Source of the DNA: Gp1-AA133 sp964641665
GTDB lineage: Bacteria; Acidobacteriota; Terriglobia; Terriglobales; Acidobacteriaceae
DNA: 64,000 nucleotides
Direction: 5' to 3'
Assembly: GCA_964641665.1 (NCBI GenBank)
Contig: CAZXKO010000076.1
Coordinates: 1 to 64,000, forward strand
Shown here piece after piece: positions 7,722 through 16,828 of the stretch. A program made the position numbers and the translations under genes. A model generated the notes under the pieces. The model worked only from the letters and a program-made list of their open reading frames with translations. It was not told the origin of the DNA and did no database searches. Position 1 is the stretch's first letter. Every line of letters starts with the position of its first letter.

Positions 7722-8447
7722 ATGGATCGCATTCTCATCATCGACGACGACTTTGAGCTCTGCAGCCTGGTGACTGAATATCTGGCGGCCGAGGGCTTTC
7801 GCGTCGAGTCCGTTCACGACGGAGAAACCGGCCTGCAGCGCGCCTCCGCAGGTCAGTTCCTGCTGGTCATCCTCGATGTGATGCTGCCCGGCATGAGCGG
7901 TTTCGATGTCTTGCGGCGTTTGCGGGCCACCTCCCGCATCCCCGTGCTGCTACTCACCGCACGTGGTGAGGATGTGGACCGTATCGTGGGCCTCGAAATC
8001 GGCGCCGACGACTACCTCCCCAAGCCCTTCAATCCCCGCGAGCTCGTGGCTCGTATCCGCGCGATTCTCCGCCGCAGCGCCGCCGACCCCAAATCGCTAG
8101 GCTCGCCACGGCCGCCCGAGATTATTCGCGTGGGTGATATCGAGCTCGATCCCGCCACCCGCACCGTGCGCCATGCCGGAGAACCGGTTGAGCTGACCTC
8201 GGTCGAGTTCAATCTCCTCGAGGTCCTGCTGCGCGAGGCGGGCCGGGTCGTTACCCGCGAGCAGCTGGTGAGCGCCGTACTTAGCCGCAAGTTTTCCCCG
8301 TTCGACCGCAGCATCGACATGCACGTCTCTAAAGTCCGCAAGAAGCTGGGCGATTTGAACGGCGACGAAGAGCACATCAAGACGGTGCGCGGTGTAGGGT
8401 ATATTCTTGCCAGACCCCGCGAGGCGGCCAAGAGCGGCTCTCGATGA
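7722..8447 (+). CDS. OmpR/PhoB-family response regulator (CpxR-like)
   Basis: This 241-residue protein has an N-terminal receiver (acidic pair in ILIIDDDFELC, phosphoacceptor Asp in VILDVMLPGMSG near residue 51, switch Thr in LLLTARGE, Lys in PKPFNPREL) and a C-terminal winged helix (EVLLREAGRVVTREQLVSAV, then DRSIDMHVSKVRKKLG and RGVGYI). All phosphorylation residues are intact. It is a DNA-binding transcription factor activated by the kinase whose gene overlaps it by 4 bases (ATGA). The divergent Spy/CpxP gene suggests an envelope-stress role like CpxR. That is context inference, since OmpR-family regulators are numerous. Confidence 0.93.
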   Translation: MDRILIIDDDFELCSLVTEYLAAEGFRVESVHDGETGLQRASAGQFLLVILDVMLPGMSGFDVLRRLRATSRIPVLLLTARGEDVDRIVGLEIGADDYLPKPFNPRELVARIRAILRRSAADPKSLGSPRPPEIIRVGDIELDPATRTVRHAGEPVELTSVEFNLLEVLLREAGRVVTREQLVSAVLSRKFSPFDRSIDMHVSKVRKKLGDLNGDEEHIKTVRGVGYILARPREAAKSGSR

Positions 8448-9862
8448 AAAGCCTGTTTCTCAAAATCTTCCTGTCCTTCTGGTTGGCGCAGGCCCTCATC
8501 GTTGCCCTGGTCGTCATCGCTACCGTGGTCTTTCGCCCTCAGACCGAGTCTCCTTTTTGGGAGTACATCAAGGAGCACACAGCACAGCAGCTGGTGGCTG
8601 CCTATGAAACGGGAGGAGCGCCTGGACTCGACAAACAGATCTCTCAACTGAGCACGACCTTCAAATTTCAGGCCTACCTGTTCGACGATCAGGGTAGGGA
8701 ACTGGCCGGCCGCACTGCGCCGGCATGGGCACAGAGACTTAGTAGTGGCCTTGAGCCCCAGACCATCGGCTGGACGCAGCGTTTCTCAAGCCGGCGGTTT
8801 GTGACCCATGAAATATCCGCTGCGGATGGACATCGCTACGTCATGGTCGCCGAGATTCCTCCTCGTCCCTGGCTTCCGCTGCTTCGCCAGAAGCCTCCCG
8901 GAACCGGCCTGTTCGTCCTGGCCCTGGCGGTTCTGGTTTCCGGCGTCGTCTGCTACTTGCTGGCGCGATACTTAACCTCAGACGTGGGCCGCCTGCGGGC
9001 TGCGACTCAGCAGCTGGCCGCCGGAGATCTCAGCGCCCGCGCAGAAGCGCCCCCCGGTCGCCGCCGCGACGAAATCGCGCAACTCGTGCGCGACTTCAAC
9101 ACCATGGCCCAACGCCTGCAGGACTTGGTCAACGCGCAATCCCGCCTGCTGAACGATATTTCCCATGAACTGCGCTCCCCACTTGCCCGACTGAGCGTTG
9201 CCCTGGGACTGGCGTGGCAGCGTACCGGGCCCGATGCGCACAGCGTGCTCGAACGCATCGAATTGGAAGCCAACCGCCTCAACGAACTCATCGGACGCCT
9301 CCTAACCTTGGCGCGCCTTGAGGGTGGTGAAGACGCCATCGGCCGGACACCCATCGCTCTCGAAGAAATGGTGCTCGATATCGGCAAGGACGCCGACTTC
9401 GAAGCCCAGAGTCGCCAATGCCGGGTTCGTTGCGTGATCCAGGATGACGCCACCGTCTTAGGCAGCCCCTCGCTCCTGCACAGCGCAGTGGAGAATGTCG
9501 TCCGGAATGCCATGCGGCACACGCTGGAGGGCTCGGAAGTGGAGATTCGCCTTGTGCGCGAGTCGCGAGGTGGCAAGGACGAAGCTGTAATTCGCGTCAC
9601 GGATCGGGGGCCCGGTGTTCCGCAAGAATCTCTCGACAAACTGTTCCGCCCCTTCTACCGCCTGGACGATGCGCGCGGACGTCAAACGGGCGGAGTAGGC
9701 CTGGGCCTGGCGATTACCGAACGCGCCGTGCGCCTGCACGGCGGTACCGTCCGGGCCACGAATCGACCCGAAGGCGGATTGATGGTTGAGATTCGGCTTC
9801 CACTGGACTCCGAACTTCCTGCCGATGTTTCCGCTAAATTGCCCGAGGGAACAGCCGTCTAA
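8444..9862 (+). CDS. Sensor histidine kinase (CpxA-like)
   Basis: This is a 472-residue inner-membrane kinase. Transmembrane helix 1 is FLKIFLSFWLAQALIVALVV, a periplasmic sensor segment spans about 30-155, and helix 2 is FVLALAVLVSGVVCYLLARY. A HAMP linker follows, then HisKA with phospho-His in DISHELRSPLARLS (about residue 242), and HATPase with the N box ENVVRNAMRHT, G1 DRGPGVP and G2 GGVGLGLAI. All catalytic motifs are present. The start overlaps the response regulator stop (ATGA), so the pair is translationally coupled. Layout and the divergent Spy-like gene match CpxA. The signal is presumably envelope stress, by inference. Confidence 0.93.
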   Translation: MKSLFLKIFLSFWLAQALIVALVVIATVVFRPQTESPFWEYIKEHTAQQLVAAYETGGAPGLDKQISQLSTTFKFQAYLFDDQGRELAGRTAPAWAQRLSSGLEPQTIGWTQRFSSRRFVTHEISAADGHRYVMVAEIPPRPWLPLLRQKPPGTGLFVLALAVLVSGVVCYLLARYLTSDVGRLRAATQQLAAGDLSARAEAPPGRRRDEIAQLVRDFNTMAQRLQDLVNAQSRLLNDISHELRSPLARLSVALGLAWQRTGPDAHSVLERIELEANRLNELIGRLLTLARLEGGEDAIGRTPIALEEMVLDIGKDADFEAQSRQCRVRCVIQDDATVLGSPSLLHSAVENVVRNAMRHTLEGSEVEIRLVRESRGGKDEAVIRVTDRGPGVPQESLDKLFRPFYRLDDARGRQTGGVGLGLAITERAVRLHGGTVRATNRPEGGLMVEIRLPLDSELPADVSAKLPEGTAV

Positions 9863-10056
9863 CCACATCGCGCTGAAAACCAGGTTTGCATTGGAACTCG
9901 CAGGACTTCCATTGACGCGGTTCTCGCGCCGGGACCCAAGCAGCGAACGCCATTGATTTGCTCCGTCAGGCAACTCTGCACCCCGCTTCCGACTCCAATA
10001 AGTCTTTGTGCCAGTTTGCTCTTCCGGAAATTTCCTGATACACCAATGGAGGTAAG

Positions 10057-10097
10057 AAAGCCCTCAAATTGGGTCGCGCGCAGCCCGCGTGGGCTTT
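10057..10097 (+). promoter_or_regulatory. Leader with alternative hairpins before the beta-propeller gene
   Basis: AAAGCCC (10057-10063) can pair with GGGCTTT (10091-10097). The same right arm can instead pair with AGCCC (10082-10086) as a short hairpin followed by T residues. The two pairings exclude each other, which is the geometry of an attenuator. A 20-codon frame starting ATGGAGGTA spans the region. This may be coincidence. Confidence 0.2.
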
Positions 10098-10128
10098 TGC
10101 GATCCTGAGAAACCCAACAGGAGATGGA

Positions 10129-11355
10129 ATGTCGATCAGGTCTGGCTGGCTTCGGTGTGTCGCAGTGCTGTGGTTGCTCGCGTTCTTTTCGAGCTGCGGG
10201 GGTTCATCCAGTAATTCCGCATTCCTGTATTTGGCGAGCCAAGGCACCACTCCGGGCAGCGTTACCGCTTATTCGATCGACCTGAGCAAGGGCACGCTGA
10301 GCTCTAGCAATGGGCAACTCACACCGGTTGGCAAGGCTGCCAACGCTGGAACGCAGCCCAGCGCCCTTCTCTTTAACCCCACTCAAACCTTTGCTTACAC
10401 CGCCAATACCGGGTCTGATGACATCTCCCTGTTCACCCTCAACCATGACGGCTCGTTGGCCGCCGGTCAGGGCACGACTTCGGTGGCGGGCGCGACGACC
10501 AAAGCCACCCGACCAGTGGCGCTCGCGATCGATTCTGGGGCACACTTCCTCTTCGTCGCTAATGAGGGCGTATTCAACAGCCCTACTGATCCGACTCAGA
10601 ACATTCCCGGCAACGTATCGGTCTTCTCCATCGGTTCGGGGGGAGCTCTCACGCAGGTGCCCGGCTCACCTTTTCCTCTGCAGGAAACTGCCCCGCCGCT
10701 TCCCGTGGCGCCAAGCCAGCCGTTCCCGAGCGCCATCGCAGCGAGCAACCAGGGGAACTTTGTCTACGTTACGGATCGAACCAATGGCTGCGTTTTGGGA
10801 TTTTCATTTGACGGCACGACGGGTGCCCTGTCACCGGTGCCAGGGCAGATTTTCCTGGTCGGCAGTGCGCCCAACGCGGTGTACTCGCCGCCCGCCGGCA
10901 ATTTCCTCTACGTGGCCAATGCCGGCTCTAATGATATCTACGAGTTCATCATCAATTCCGACGGCAGCCTGTCATCGATTACAACCGTGGGGACGACCAT
11001 TCCTGTCATTGCCACCACCGGCAATGGCCCCATCGCGATGCTTGCCGACCCCCCGGCAAAGTTCCTTTTCGTAGTAGCTAATCAGGGCAACGAGGTCCGG
11101 GGTTACCTGATCAACCACGTGACCGGCGTCCTCAATCCTGTTGCACTCACGACGGGAATCGGCTCAACTGGCGCTGGTCCCGTCGCCGTCGCTATTCGCT
11201 CAGATGGCAGCACCACCGGCAACTACTGGTTGTTTACTTCCAACAGCGGCGCCAGCACGGTTTCCACGTTCTCTCTTGTCTACAACACGGGTACGTTGAA
11301 CCCACTACCGCAGCTCGCGGCACCCTTAGCCCCCTACGGCGTTGTAGCCCGCTAG
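10129..11355 (+). CDS. Beta-propeller lipoprotein (YncE / 6-phosphogluconolactonase-like)
   Basis: From the ATG at 10129 (ribosome site AGGAG 4 bases upstream) this encodes 408 residues. It has a lipoprotein signal peptide ending in FFSSC, so Cys20 is probably lipidated. The mature part has repeated blades with the pattern FLYVANxGSNDI (NPTQTFAYTANTGSDDISLF, GAHFLFVANEGVF, GNFLYVANAGSNDIYEF), a seven-bladed propeller of the lactonase_7/YVTN kind. Proteins of this family are common in acidobacteria. Lactonase activity is not assured, because many are binding or structural proteins. It stands alone between the kinase gene and the convergent LptFG gene. Confidence 0.82.
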   Translation: MSIRSGWLRCVAVLWLLAFFSSCGGSSSNSAFLYLASQGTTPGSVTAYSIDLSKGTLSSSNGQLTPVGKAANAGTQPSALLFNPTQTFAYTANTGSDDISLFTLNHDGSLAAGQGTTSVAGATTKATRPVALAIDSGAHFLFVANEGVFNSPTDPTQNIPGNVSVFSIGSGGALTQVPGSPFPLQETAPPLPVAPSQPFPSAIAASNQGNFVYVTDRTNGCVLGFSFDGTTGALSPVPGQIFLVGSAPNAVYSPPAGNFLYVANAGSNDIYEFIINSDGSLSSITTVGTTIPVIATTGNGPIAMLADPPAKFLFVVANQGNEVRGYLINHVTGVLNPVALTTGIGSTGAGPVAVAIRSDGSTTGNYWLFTSNSGASTVSTFSLVYNTGTLNPLPQLAAPLAPYGVVAR

Positions 11356-11421
11356 ATTCCACACCTTTTTCTGAGCGCCAGCATCGTTTCTGCTGGCAGG
11401 GAGGAAGCCCGCTTTGGACGA

Positions 11422-13755
11422 TCAGGTTGGGACGCGCAAAATCAGGTAGCCCCCCACCAGGGCAAAGATCAGGTCCGGCGACCATGCCGCTAGTGCAGGG
11501 GGCAACTGGCTCATGTTTCCCATGATTTCGAACAGCCGCGACATCGTTTCGTACACCACTGCGATTCCCACCGCCACCGCCACTCCCGTAATCGCACCCC
11601 GTTTCCCTGCGGTCAGGGAGAAGGGAATCGCAAGCACCGCCATCACCAGGGTTACCAACGGGAACGCGAATTTCTTCTGCAGTTGCACCTGCAACCGCAC
11701 CACGTCGAACCCGCTCTGTTGCAGATCGTGGATATAACGGCGCAGTTCTTCGTAACTCATCTCTGACGATTGCCAAACTTCCTTTTTGAAATACGTCGGC
11801 GGCTCGCTGAACTGCGGGAACGTGGTGACGTCAAAAGGCCGATAGCTCTCGATCGCCTCGCCGCGCAGGTTGCGTTCCCAGCCCTGTTCGAAGATCCACC
11901 GCTGCGTGGCCTTCGACCAGTGCGCTCGTTCCGCGTTCACCCGGCGGGTTATCCCGAAGGTTTTCGGATCAAACTGAAACACCGAGATATCGGCGAACTG
12001 GTCTCGGTCCACGTCGAAGAACTGGTAATAGTAAATATCCGAGTGCTGCCCGAAAATCCACTTCCGGTCGGGTCGCAAGAACGTCTGGGCCGGTTTCCCT
12101 TTGATCTGGTTGCGCAGCGCGTCCTGCCGCTTGTTGGCATGAGGAAGATAGAACTGGTCGAAGAAGAAAAGGCTCGCCGCCAGCACCGACGAAATCACCA
12201 GCACCGGAACAATCACCCGGTAAATGCTGATCCCGGTTGCCTTGATCGCCGTCACTTCGTTCGACCGTTCCATCAATCCGAACGTGATCAGCACCGCCAA
12301 GAGCACGCCGTACTGCAATATGTTGTAGAGGAAATACGGCGACACGTTGACCAGGTATTCCCCTACCACCCACCACGAGATCCCGTTGCGCAGGATGTCG
12401 CTCAGCAATTCGAATAGCGTGAATACCAGCAGCAGGATCAGGAACGTCGCCAGGACCATTCCCAGGTACACGAAGAAGTCGCGCAAGACGTAGTCGTCGA
12501 GAATCGTCGGAAAGTCTAGGCCTGAAACTCTCCTTCGCGAAGAAGCTCGTTCAAACGCCATCGCTGTCTTGCTCGAAGTGCTCGTTGGTTTTGCGTTCGC
12601 TTCTTCGGTCTTTCGGAACGGATTCCGCAGCGAAAGCCACTGCCCGATTTCCAGTGGTCGGCGCTCCGCTCGCCACAACAAAAACAATCCGCCCGTCAAG
12701 AATACGAGGTCGGCGAGCCACACTCCGATCCCCGGACCCACCCGGCCTTGGCGGGCCAGCGACACACCAATCAGCGAAGCAGAGTAGTAGGCAAACACCA
12801 GCCCGATCGTGAGCACGAACCCCGACGACTTCCCGCCTTTCTTCGACGACAATCCCAGCGGAATTCCTACAAGCGCCAGCACCACGCATGCCGTTGGCAA
12901 CGCCAGTCGCCGGTGGAATTCGATCAAGTACCAGCGCGCTGACTCCGGCGCCGCTCTGCTCGCCTGCTGCAGCAGGGTTGCCGAGTCCATTTCTCCCACC
13001 GGCGCAGGCTCCGTGTCCTGCCCCTTATCGGCGGCGGGGACTTCGATCGGAATGTCGGTCTGCTCGAAGCTCTCAATCTGGTAGTGCTCCGGCGCCTTCG
13101 CATCGATTTCGTGGGTGGACCCGTTCACGAGGTGCAGGTGCAGCGTGGTCGGCCCTTCGCTTACCAGCACTCCCTGCTGCGCCTGCCAGATCCGCGGCGA
13201 CCCGGGGGTGCTGATATCCGCCAGAAACACCCCTCGCCACACCGCGGCCCGCTGCCCGCTGCGCACGTCCTGCACGTACAGCACAATCTTCGGGAAGCCT
13301 TCATAAAACACGCGTGGCTGTACTTCGAAAGAGGCCTGCGCTGTTTTCAACCGGTCCTGCAGACGTCCCAGCGCGGCCTGCGATTGCGGGGCGATGTACA
13401 TGCCGTTGACCAGCGCGATCAGCCAGGTCGCCAGAACGAAGATGGAAAGGATGCGCAGGAAGTTCCATACCCCGAGCCCGCTCGCGCGCATCGCGGTGAT
13501 CTCGCTGTCGGCCGCCAGCCGGCTCAATCCAATCAGGATGCCCACCAGCACGCCGGCCGGGATGGTGATGGTCAGCGTCACCGGAAGAATCAGAAACACC
13601 ACTTCGACCACGCTGGAAACCGGCGCGCTATTGCGCACCACCAGCTCCAGAATCCGTCCCAGGTCTTTGGTGAACAAAACGAAGGTAAAGATCGCCACGC
13701 CGATGGCTGCGTGCGACACCACTTCGCGCAGGATATAACGGGTCAATATCCGCAT
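11422..13755 (-). CDS. lptFG: LptF-LptG fusion, LPS-export ABC transporter permease
   Basis: This 777-residue protein contains two YjgP/YjgQ permease units in a row. The first (about residues 1-375) starts MRILTRYILREVVSHAAIG and has a periplasmic jelly-roll region between helices 3 and 4. The second starts near residue 415 (LDDYVLRDFFVYLGMVLATF) and runs to the end, again with three helices, a beta domain (RKWIFGQHSDIYYYQFFDVD) and three helices (ITGVAVAVGIAVVYETM). A Lys/Thr/Ser-rich linker (about 375-410) joins them. In most Gram-negatives LptF and LptG are separate and, with ATPase LptB, extract LPS from the inner membrane. Here both permeases come as one chain. No lptB, lptA or lptC is adjacent. 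It converges on the beta-propeller gene. Confidence 0.9.
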   Translation of the reverse strand: MRILTRYILREVVSHAAIGVAIFTFVLFTKDLGRILELVVRNSAPVSSVVEVVFLILPVTLTITIPAGVLVGILIGLSRLAADSEITAMRASGLGVWNFLRILSIFVLATWLIALVNGMYIAPQSQAALGRLQDRLKTAQASFEVQPRVFYEGFPKIVLYVQDVRSGQRAAVWRGVFLADISTPGSPRIWQAQQGVLVSEGPTTLHLHLVNGSTHEIDAKAPEHYQIESFEQTDIPIEVPAADKGQDTEPAPVGEMDSATLLQQASRAAPESARWYLIEFHRRLALPTACVVLALVGIPLGLSSKKGGKSSGFVLTIGLVFAYYSASLIGVSLARQGRVGPGIGVWLADLVFLTGGLFLLWRAERRPLEIGQWLSLRNPFRKTEEANAKPTSTSSKTAMAFERASSRRRVSGLDFPTILDDYVLRDFFVYLGMVLATFLILLLVFTLFELLSDILRNGISWWVVGEYLVNVSPYFLYNILQYGVLLAVLITFGLMERSNEVTAIKATGISIYRVIVPVLVISSVLAASLFFFDQFYLPHANKRQDALRNQIKGKPAQTFLRPDRKWIFGQHSDIYYYQFFDVDRDQFADISVFQFDPKTFGITRRVNAERAHWSKATQRWIFEQGWERNLRGEAIESYRPFDVTTFPQFSEPPTYFKKEVWQSSEMSYEELRRYIHDLQQSGFDVVRLQVQLQKKFAFPLVTLVMAVLAIPFSLTAGKRGAITGVAVAVGIAVVYETMSRLFEIMGNMSQLPPALAAWSPDLIFALVGGYLILRVPT

Positions 13756-14045
13756 GGGGGCTGATCGGTACCTAGCTTAAGCCGAGTCTAGCACGCGGAA
13801 AACCTTCAACCCGCGTTCCCTAGGATTCCACCGCCGGTCGACGTTACGTTTGTCAAAAGCAGGACAGTTGGAACATTTCTTCCAACCCGAGCGATCCAAC
13901 TACATCTCCATTTCTCCACACATGCCCGTAAGTTGTTCTGTTTACTGGGTCAACGTTTGGCCATCCGCATGCGAGCACCTCGTCGGCGAAATTACGCAAG
14001 CCGTTGCCACAAGTCACAAGTCAAAAAGACAAAGGCTTCATCCCC

Positions 14046-14507
14046 ATGGCAAAGCGTAGGCTTCTTTGCGTCGACGACGATTCGTCCTTCCGTCAGCTCT
14101 ACAAGAATCTGTTGGGCACCCACGGCTTCGAAGTCACAGTGGCCGGCGACGGTCCCCAAGCTCTCAAGCTCTTTCTAACCCGCAAAATTGACGCCGTGCT
14201 CACGGACTTCGAAATGCCCGGGATGACCGGCGGCGAGCTAGCCGCTCGCCTCAAGCGGCTGCGTCCGGAACTGCCAGTAGTTTTAGTGTCCGGTTCTAAA
14301 CACGCGGTGGACACTCCGCCCCAGGGTGTCGACCTTGCCGTTGCGAAAGGCGCGCCCCTAACGAAGCTGGTCGACCAAGTGGAGATCTTGCTGGCACAGC
14401 GCATCGGCCGGCCTGCTCCGTTGCGTCCCGCCCGCTTTATTCCCCTGGGTTCGGTCCTGGCCAGCATCGCACTCGGCGTCTATCTGTTGCCTCGCGTTTG
14501 GAAGTAG
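14046..14507 (+). CDS. Stand-alone receiver domain with C-terminal membrane anchor
   Basis: From the ATG at 14046 this encodes 153 residues. A receiver domain (LLCVDDDSSFR acidic pair, phosphoacceptor Asp in VLTDFEMPGMTGGEL near residue 52, switch Ser in VLVSGS, Lys in VAKGAPLTKL) takes up about 120 residues. A short linker and one transmembrane helix (FIPLGSVLASIALGVYLLP) end the chain. There is no output domain. Membrane attachment of a receiver at its C-terminus is uncommon; it could act as a phosphate sink or local partner for a membrane kinase. An in-frame start at 14004 adds 14 poorly conserved-looking residues. It is next to the glycogen genes, with no evident functional link. Confidence 0.8.
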   Translation: MAKRRLLCVDDDSSFRQLYKNLLGTHGFEVTVAGDGPQALKLFLTRKIDAVLTDFEMPGMTGGELAARLKRLRPELPVVLVSGSKHAVDTPPQGVDLAVAKGAPLTKLVDQVEILLAQRIGRPAPLRPARFIPLGSVLASIALGVYLLPRVWK

Positions 14508-14610
14508 AACGAGCACACCTCGGTTGGCCCACAGCGGTCAGGCGGATGGACTGAATCTCTCCATTATTCATGTCCTGGGAGACTTCCTTCGTGGCCTCAG
14601 TGGGGAAGTC

Positions 14611-16542
14611 CTACTCCGGCCTGAAGAACACTACCGCCAAGGGCGGCAGAGTCAATTCCAGCGAGAACGGTCGCCCGTGCTGCTTCACGGCCTTCACCAT
14701 CGCTCCGCCCCCGTTGCCGATGCCGCTCCCCGCGTATTCCTTGCCATCGCTGTTCAGCACTTCCTTCCACCACCCGCCCGTCGGAACTCCCACGCGATAC
14801 TCCTCGCGCGGCACTGGCGTGAAATTGCAGGCGACCAGCACCACGTCCTTCGGAGCCTTCCCTTTTCGCAAAAGCGAGATCACGCTCATGGGCGCGTCAT
14901 TGCAGTCGACCCACTCGAACCCCGCGGGTTCACTATCCAGTTCGTGCAGTGCCTTTTCATTGCGGAACAAATGATTCAAATCCCGAACCCAGCTCTGCAG
15001 CCCGCGATGCACCGGGAACTGCAGCAACCACCAGTCCAGTGACCGGTCATGGGACCATTCGTTGCCTTGACCAAACTCCCCGCCCATGAACAACAGCTTC
15101 TTTCCCGGCTGCGCGTACATGTAACCGAACAGCAGTCGCAGATTGGCGAATTTCTGCCATTCATCGCCGGGCATCTTGTTCAGAAGTGAACCCTTGCCGT
15201 GCACCACTTCGTCATGTGATAGAGGGAGTACGAAATTCTCCGTGAACCCATACAGCATCCGGAACGTCAGCAGATTGTGATGGTATTGCCGGTGGATGGG
15301 ATCGTTCGCAAAATACTTCAGCGTATCGTGCATCCATCCCATGTCCCACTTCATGCCAAATCCCAAACCGCCCACATACACGGGCCGCGACACCATCGGC
15401 CACGCGGTCGACTCCTCGGCGATCGTCACAATGTCCGGATGCTCTTTGTAAACTTCTTCATTAAACCGCCGCAGGAAGTCGATCGCCTCCAGATTCTCCC
15501 GCCCGCCGTACTGGTTCGGAATCCACTCGCCCTCTTTCCGTGAGTAATCCAGGTACAGCATCGACGCCACTGCATCCACGCGGAGCCCGTCCGCGTGATA
15601 CTTGTCCAGCCAGAACATCGCACTCGACATCAGGAAGCTGCGAACCTCCGCTCGTCCGTAATTGAAGATGTGTGTCTTCCAATCGGGATGAAACCCCTGC
15701 CGCGAATCCGAGTGCTCAAACAGGTGGGTCCCATCGAAATACGCCAGTCCATGCCCGTCAGAAGGAAAGTGCGACGGCACCCAGTCCAGGATGACTCCGA
15801 TCCCATGCTGGTGCAGGTAGTCCACCAGGAACATGAAATCCTGCGGTGTTCCGAAACGGGCCGTTGGCGCGAAGTATCCCGTCGTCTGGTATCCCCATGA
15901 CCCGTAGAACGGATGCTCCATGACCGGCAAGAACTCAACGTGGGTAAAACCCATGTGGTGTACGTACTCGGCGAGCTTCGGCGCCATCTCGCGATAACTG
16001 AACGGCCGGTTGTGCTCCTCCGAAACCCGCATCCACGAACCGATGTGCACCTCGTAGATTGAGACCGGTGCCTTTACCGAACTCTGGGCCCCCCGCTTCT
16101 CCATCCACTCCCGGTCGCTCCAGGTGTAGTCGAGGTCCCACACCACTGAGGCCGTTCGCGGTGGCTTCTCCTGAAAGAAGCCGATCGGATCCGTCTTGTC
16201 GATGCGATGTCCGTGGTGGTGTGATTCGATGTGAAATTTGTACAGGGCCCCTTTGCTGACGCCCGGGACAAATCCCTCCCAGATCCCCGAGCTCCCGCGC
16301 GAATGCAACCGGTGCGTCTTTGGACTCCACTGATTGAAACTTCCGATCACCGAGACCGACCGTGCATTCGGAGCCCATACACTAAAACAAGTACCCACTT
16401 GGCCGCCCACGTCCATTACGTGTGCACCCATCTTCTCGTGCATCCGATAGTGGCTGCCCTCGTTGAAAAGGTAGAGGTCGTTAGCGGTGAGCAGCGAAAC
16501 ATCGTGACGGACTGCAGTGGGAACTTCTGTAGATTGGCTCAT
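14611..16542 (-). CDS. glgB: 1,4-alpha-glucan branching enzyme
   Basis: This 643-residue protein (from ATG 16542; a TTG at 16584 is less likely) has an N-terminal CBM48 beta domain (VGTCFSVWAPNARSVSVIGSFN) and a GH13 barrel. The nucleophile is Asp about 323 in DGLRVDAVAS and the acid/base is Glu about 376 in TIAEEST, the 53-residue spacing usual in GlgB. LPLSHDEVVHGKGS supplies the stabilising Asp. The C-terminal all-beta domain ends PLAVVFFRPE. It transfers alpha-1,4 chains to make alpha-1,6 branches in glycogen. The divergent neighbour is a GH57 enzyme, so the pair is a glycogen/alpha-glucan unit. No glgA, glgC or glgP is in the window. Confidence 0.95.
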   Translation of the reverse strand: MSQSTEVPTAVRHDVSLLTANDLYLFNEGSHYRMHEKMGAHVMDVGGQVGTCFSVWAPNARSVSVIGSFNQWSPKTHRLHSRGSSGIWEGFVPGVSKGALYKFHIESHHHGHRIDKTDPIGFFQEKPPRTASVVWDLDYTWSDREWMEKRGAQSSVKAPVSIYEVHIGSWMRVSEEHNRPFSYREMAPKLAEYVHHMGFTHVEFLPVMEHPFYGSWGYQTTGYFAPTARFGTPQDFMFLVDYLHQHGIGVILDWVPSHFPSDGHGLAYFDGTHLFEHSDSRQGFHPDWKTHIFNYGRAEVRSFLMSSAMFWLDKYHADGLRVDAVASMLYLDYSRKEGEWIPNQYGGRENLEAIDFLRRFNEEVYKEHPDIVTIAEESTAWPMVSRPVYVGGLGFGMKWDMGWMHDTLKYFANDPIHRQYHHNLLTFRMLYGFTENFVLPLSHDEVVHGKGSLLNKMPGDEWQKFANLRLLFGYMYAQPGKKLLFMGGEFGQGNEWSHDRSLDWWLLQFPVHRGLQSWVRDLNHLFRNEKALHELDSEPAGFEWVDCNDAPMSVISLLRKGKAPKDVVLVACNFTPVPREEYRVGVPTGGWWKEVLNSDGKEYAGSGIGNGGGAMVKAVKQHGRPFSLELTLPPLAVVFFRPE

Positions 16543-16828
16543 AGATTCTCGTGGATCGGAGCTGTGGATAAGTACTTTGTACAAGAGTTTGACATGAATG
16601 CTTCGTGTCAGTGCTTTGTATCGGCTACGCCTTCAGGTGTACCGCCAAATGCCGGCAAACGGATGCGTCCTTAGCTGCTGCTCTAACGACCATCTTCCGG
16701 TAGCAGTTTAGGCAGCCTGCCTCGGGCACGCCCCTTAGTGTATCCAACCGGCGGCCGTTTTGCTCCTCGCGTGCATGCTAGACTGCTGACTCCAATTCGA
16801 TCCCGGACTCTGAGAAACCCCTGATGCC

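Noticed and set aside
16560..16680. TTGACA-like sequence and short inverted TGACA/TGTCA near glgB as a promoter
   Set aside because: No matching -10 box at the right spacing on either strand, and the arms are only 5 bp.
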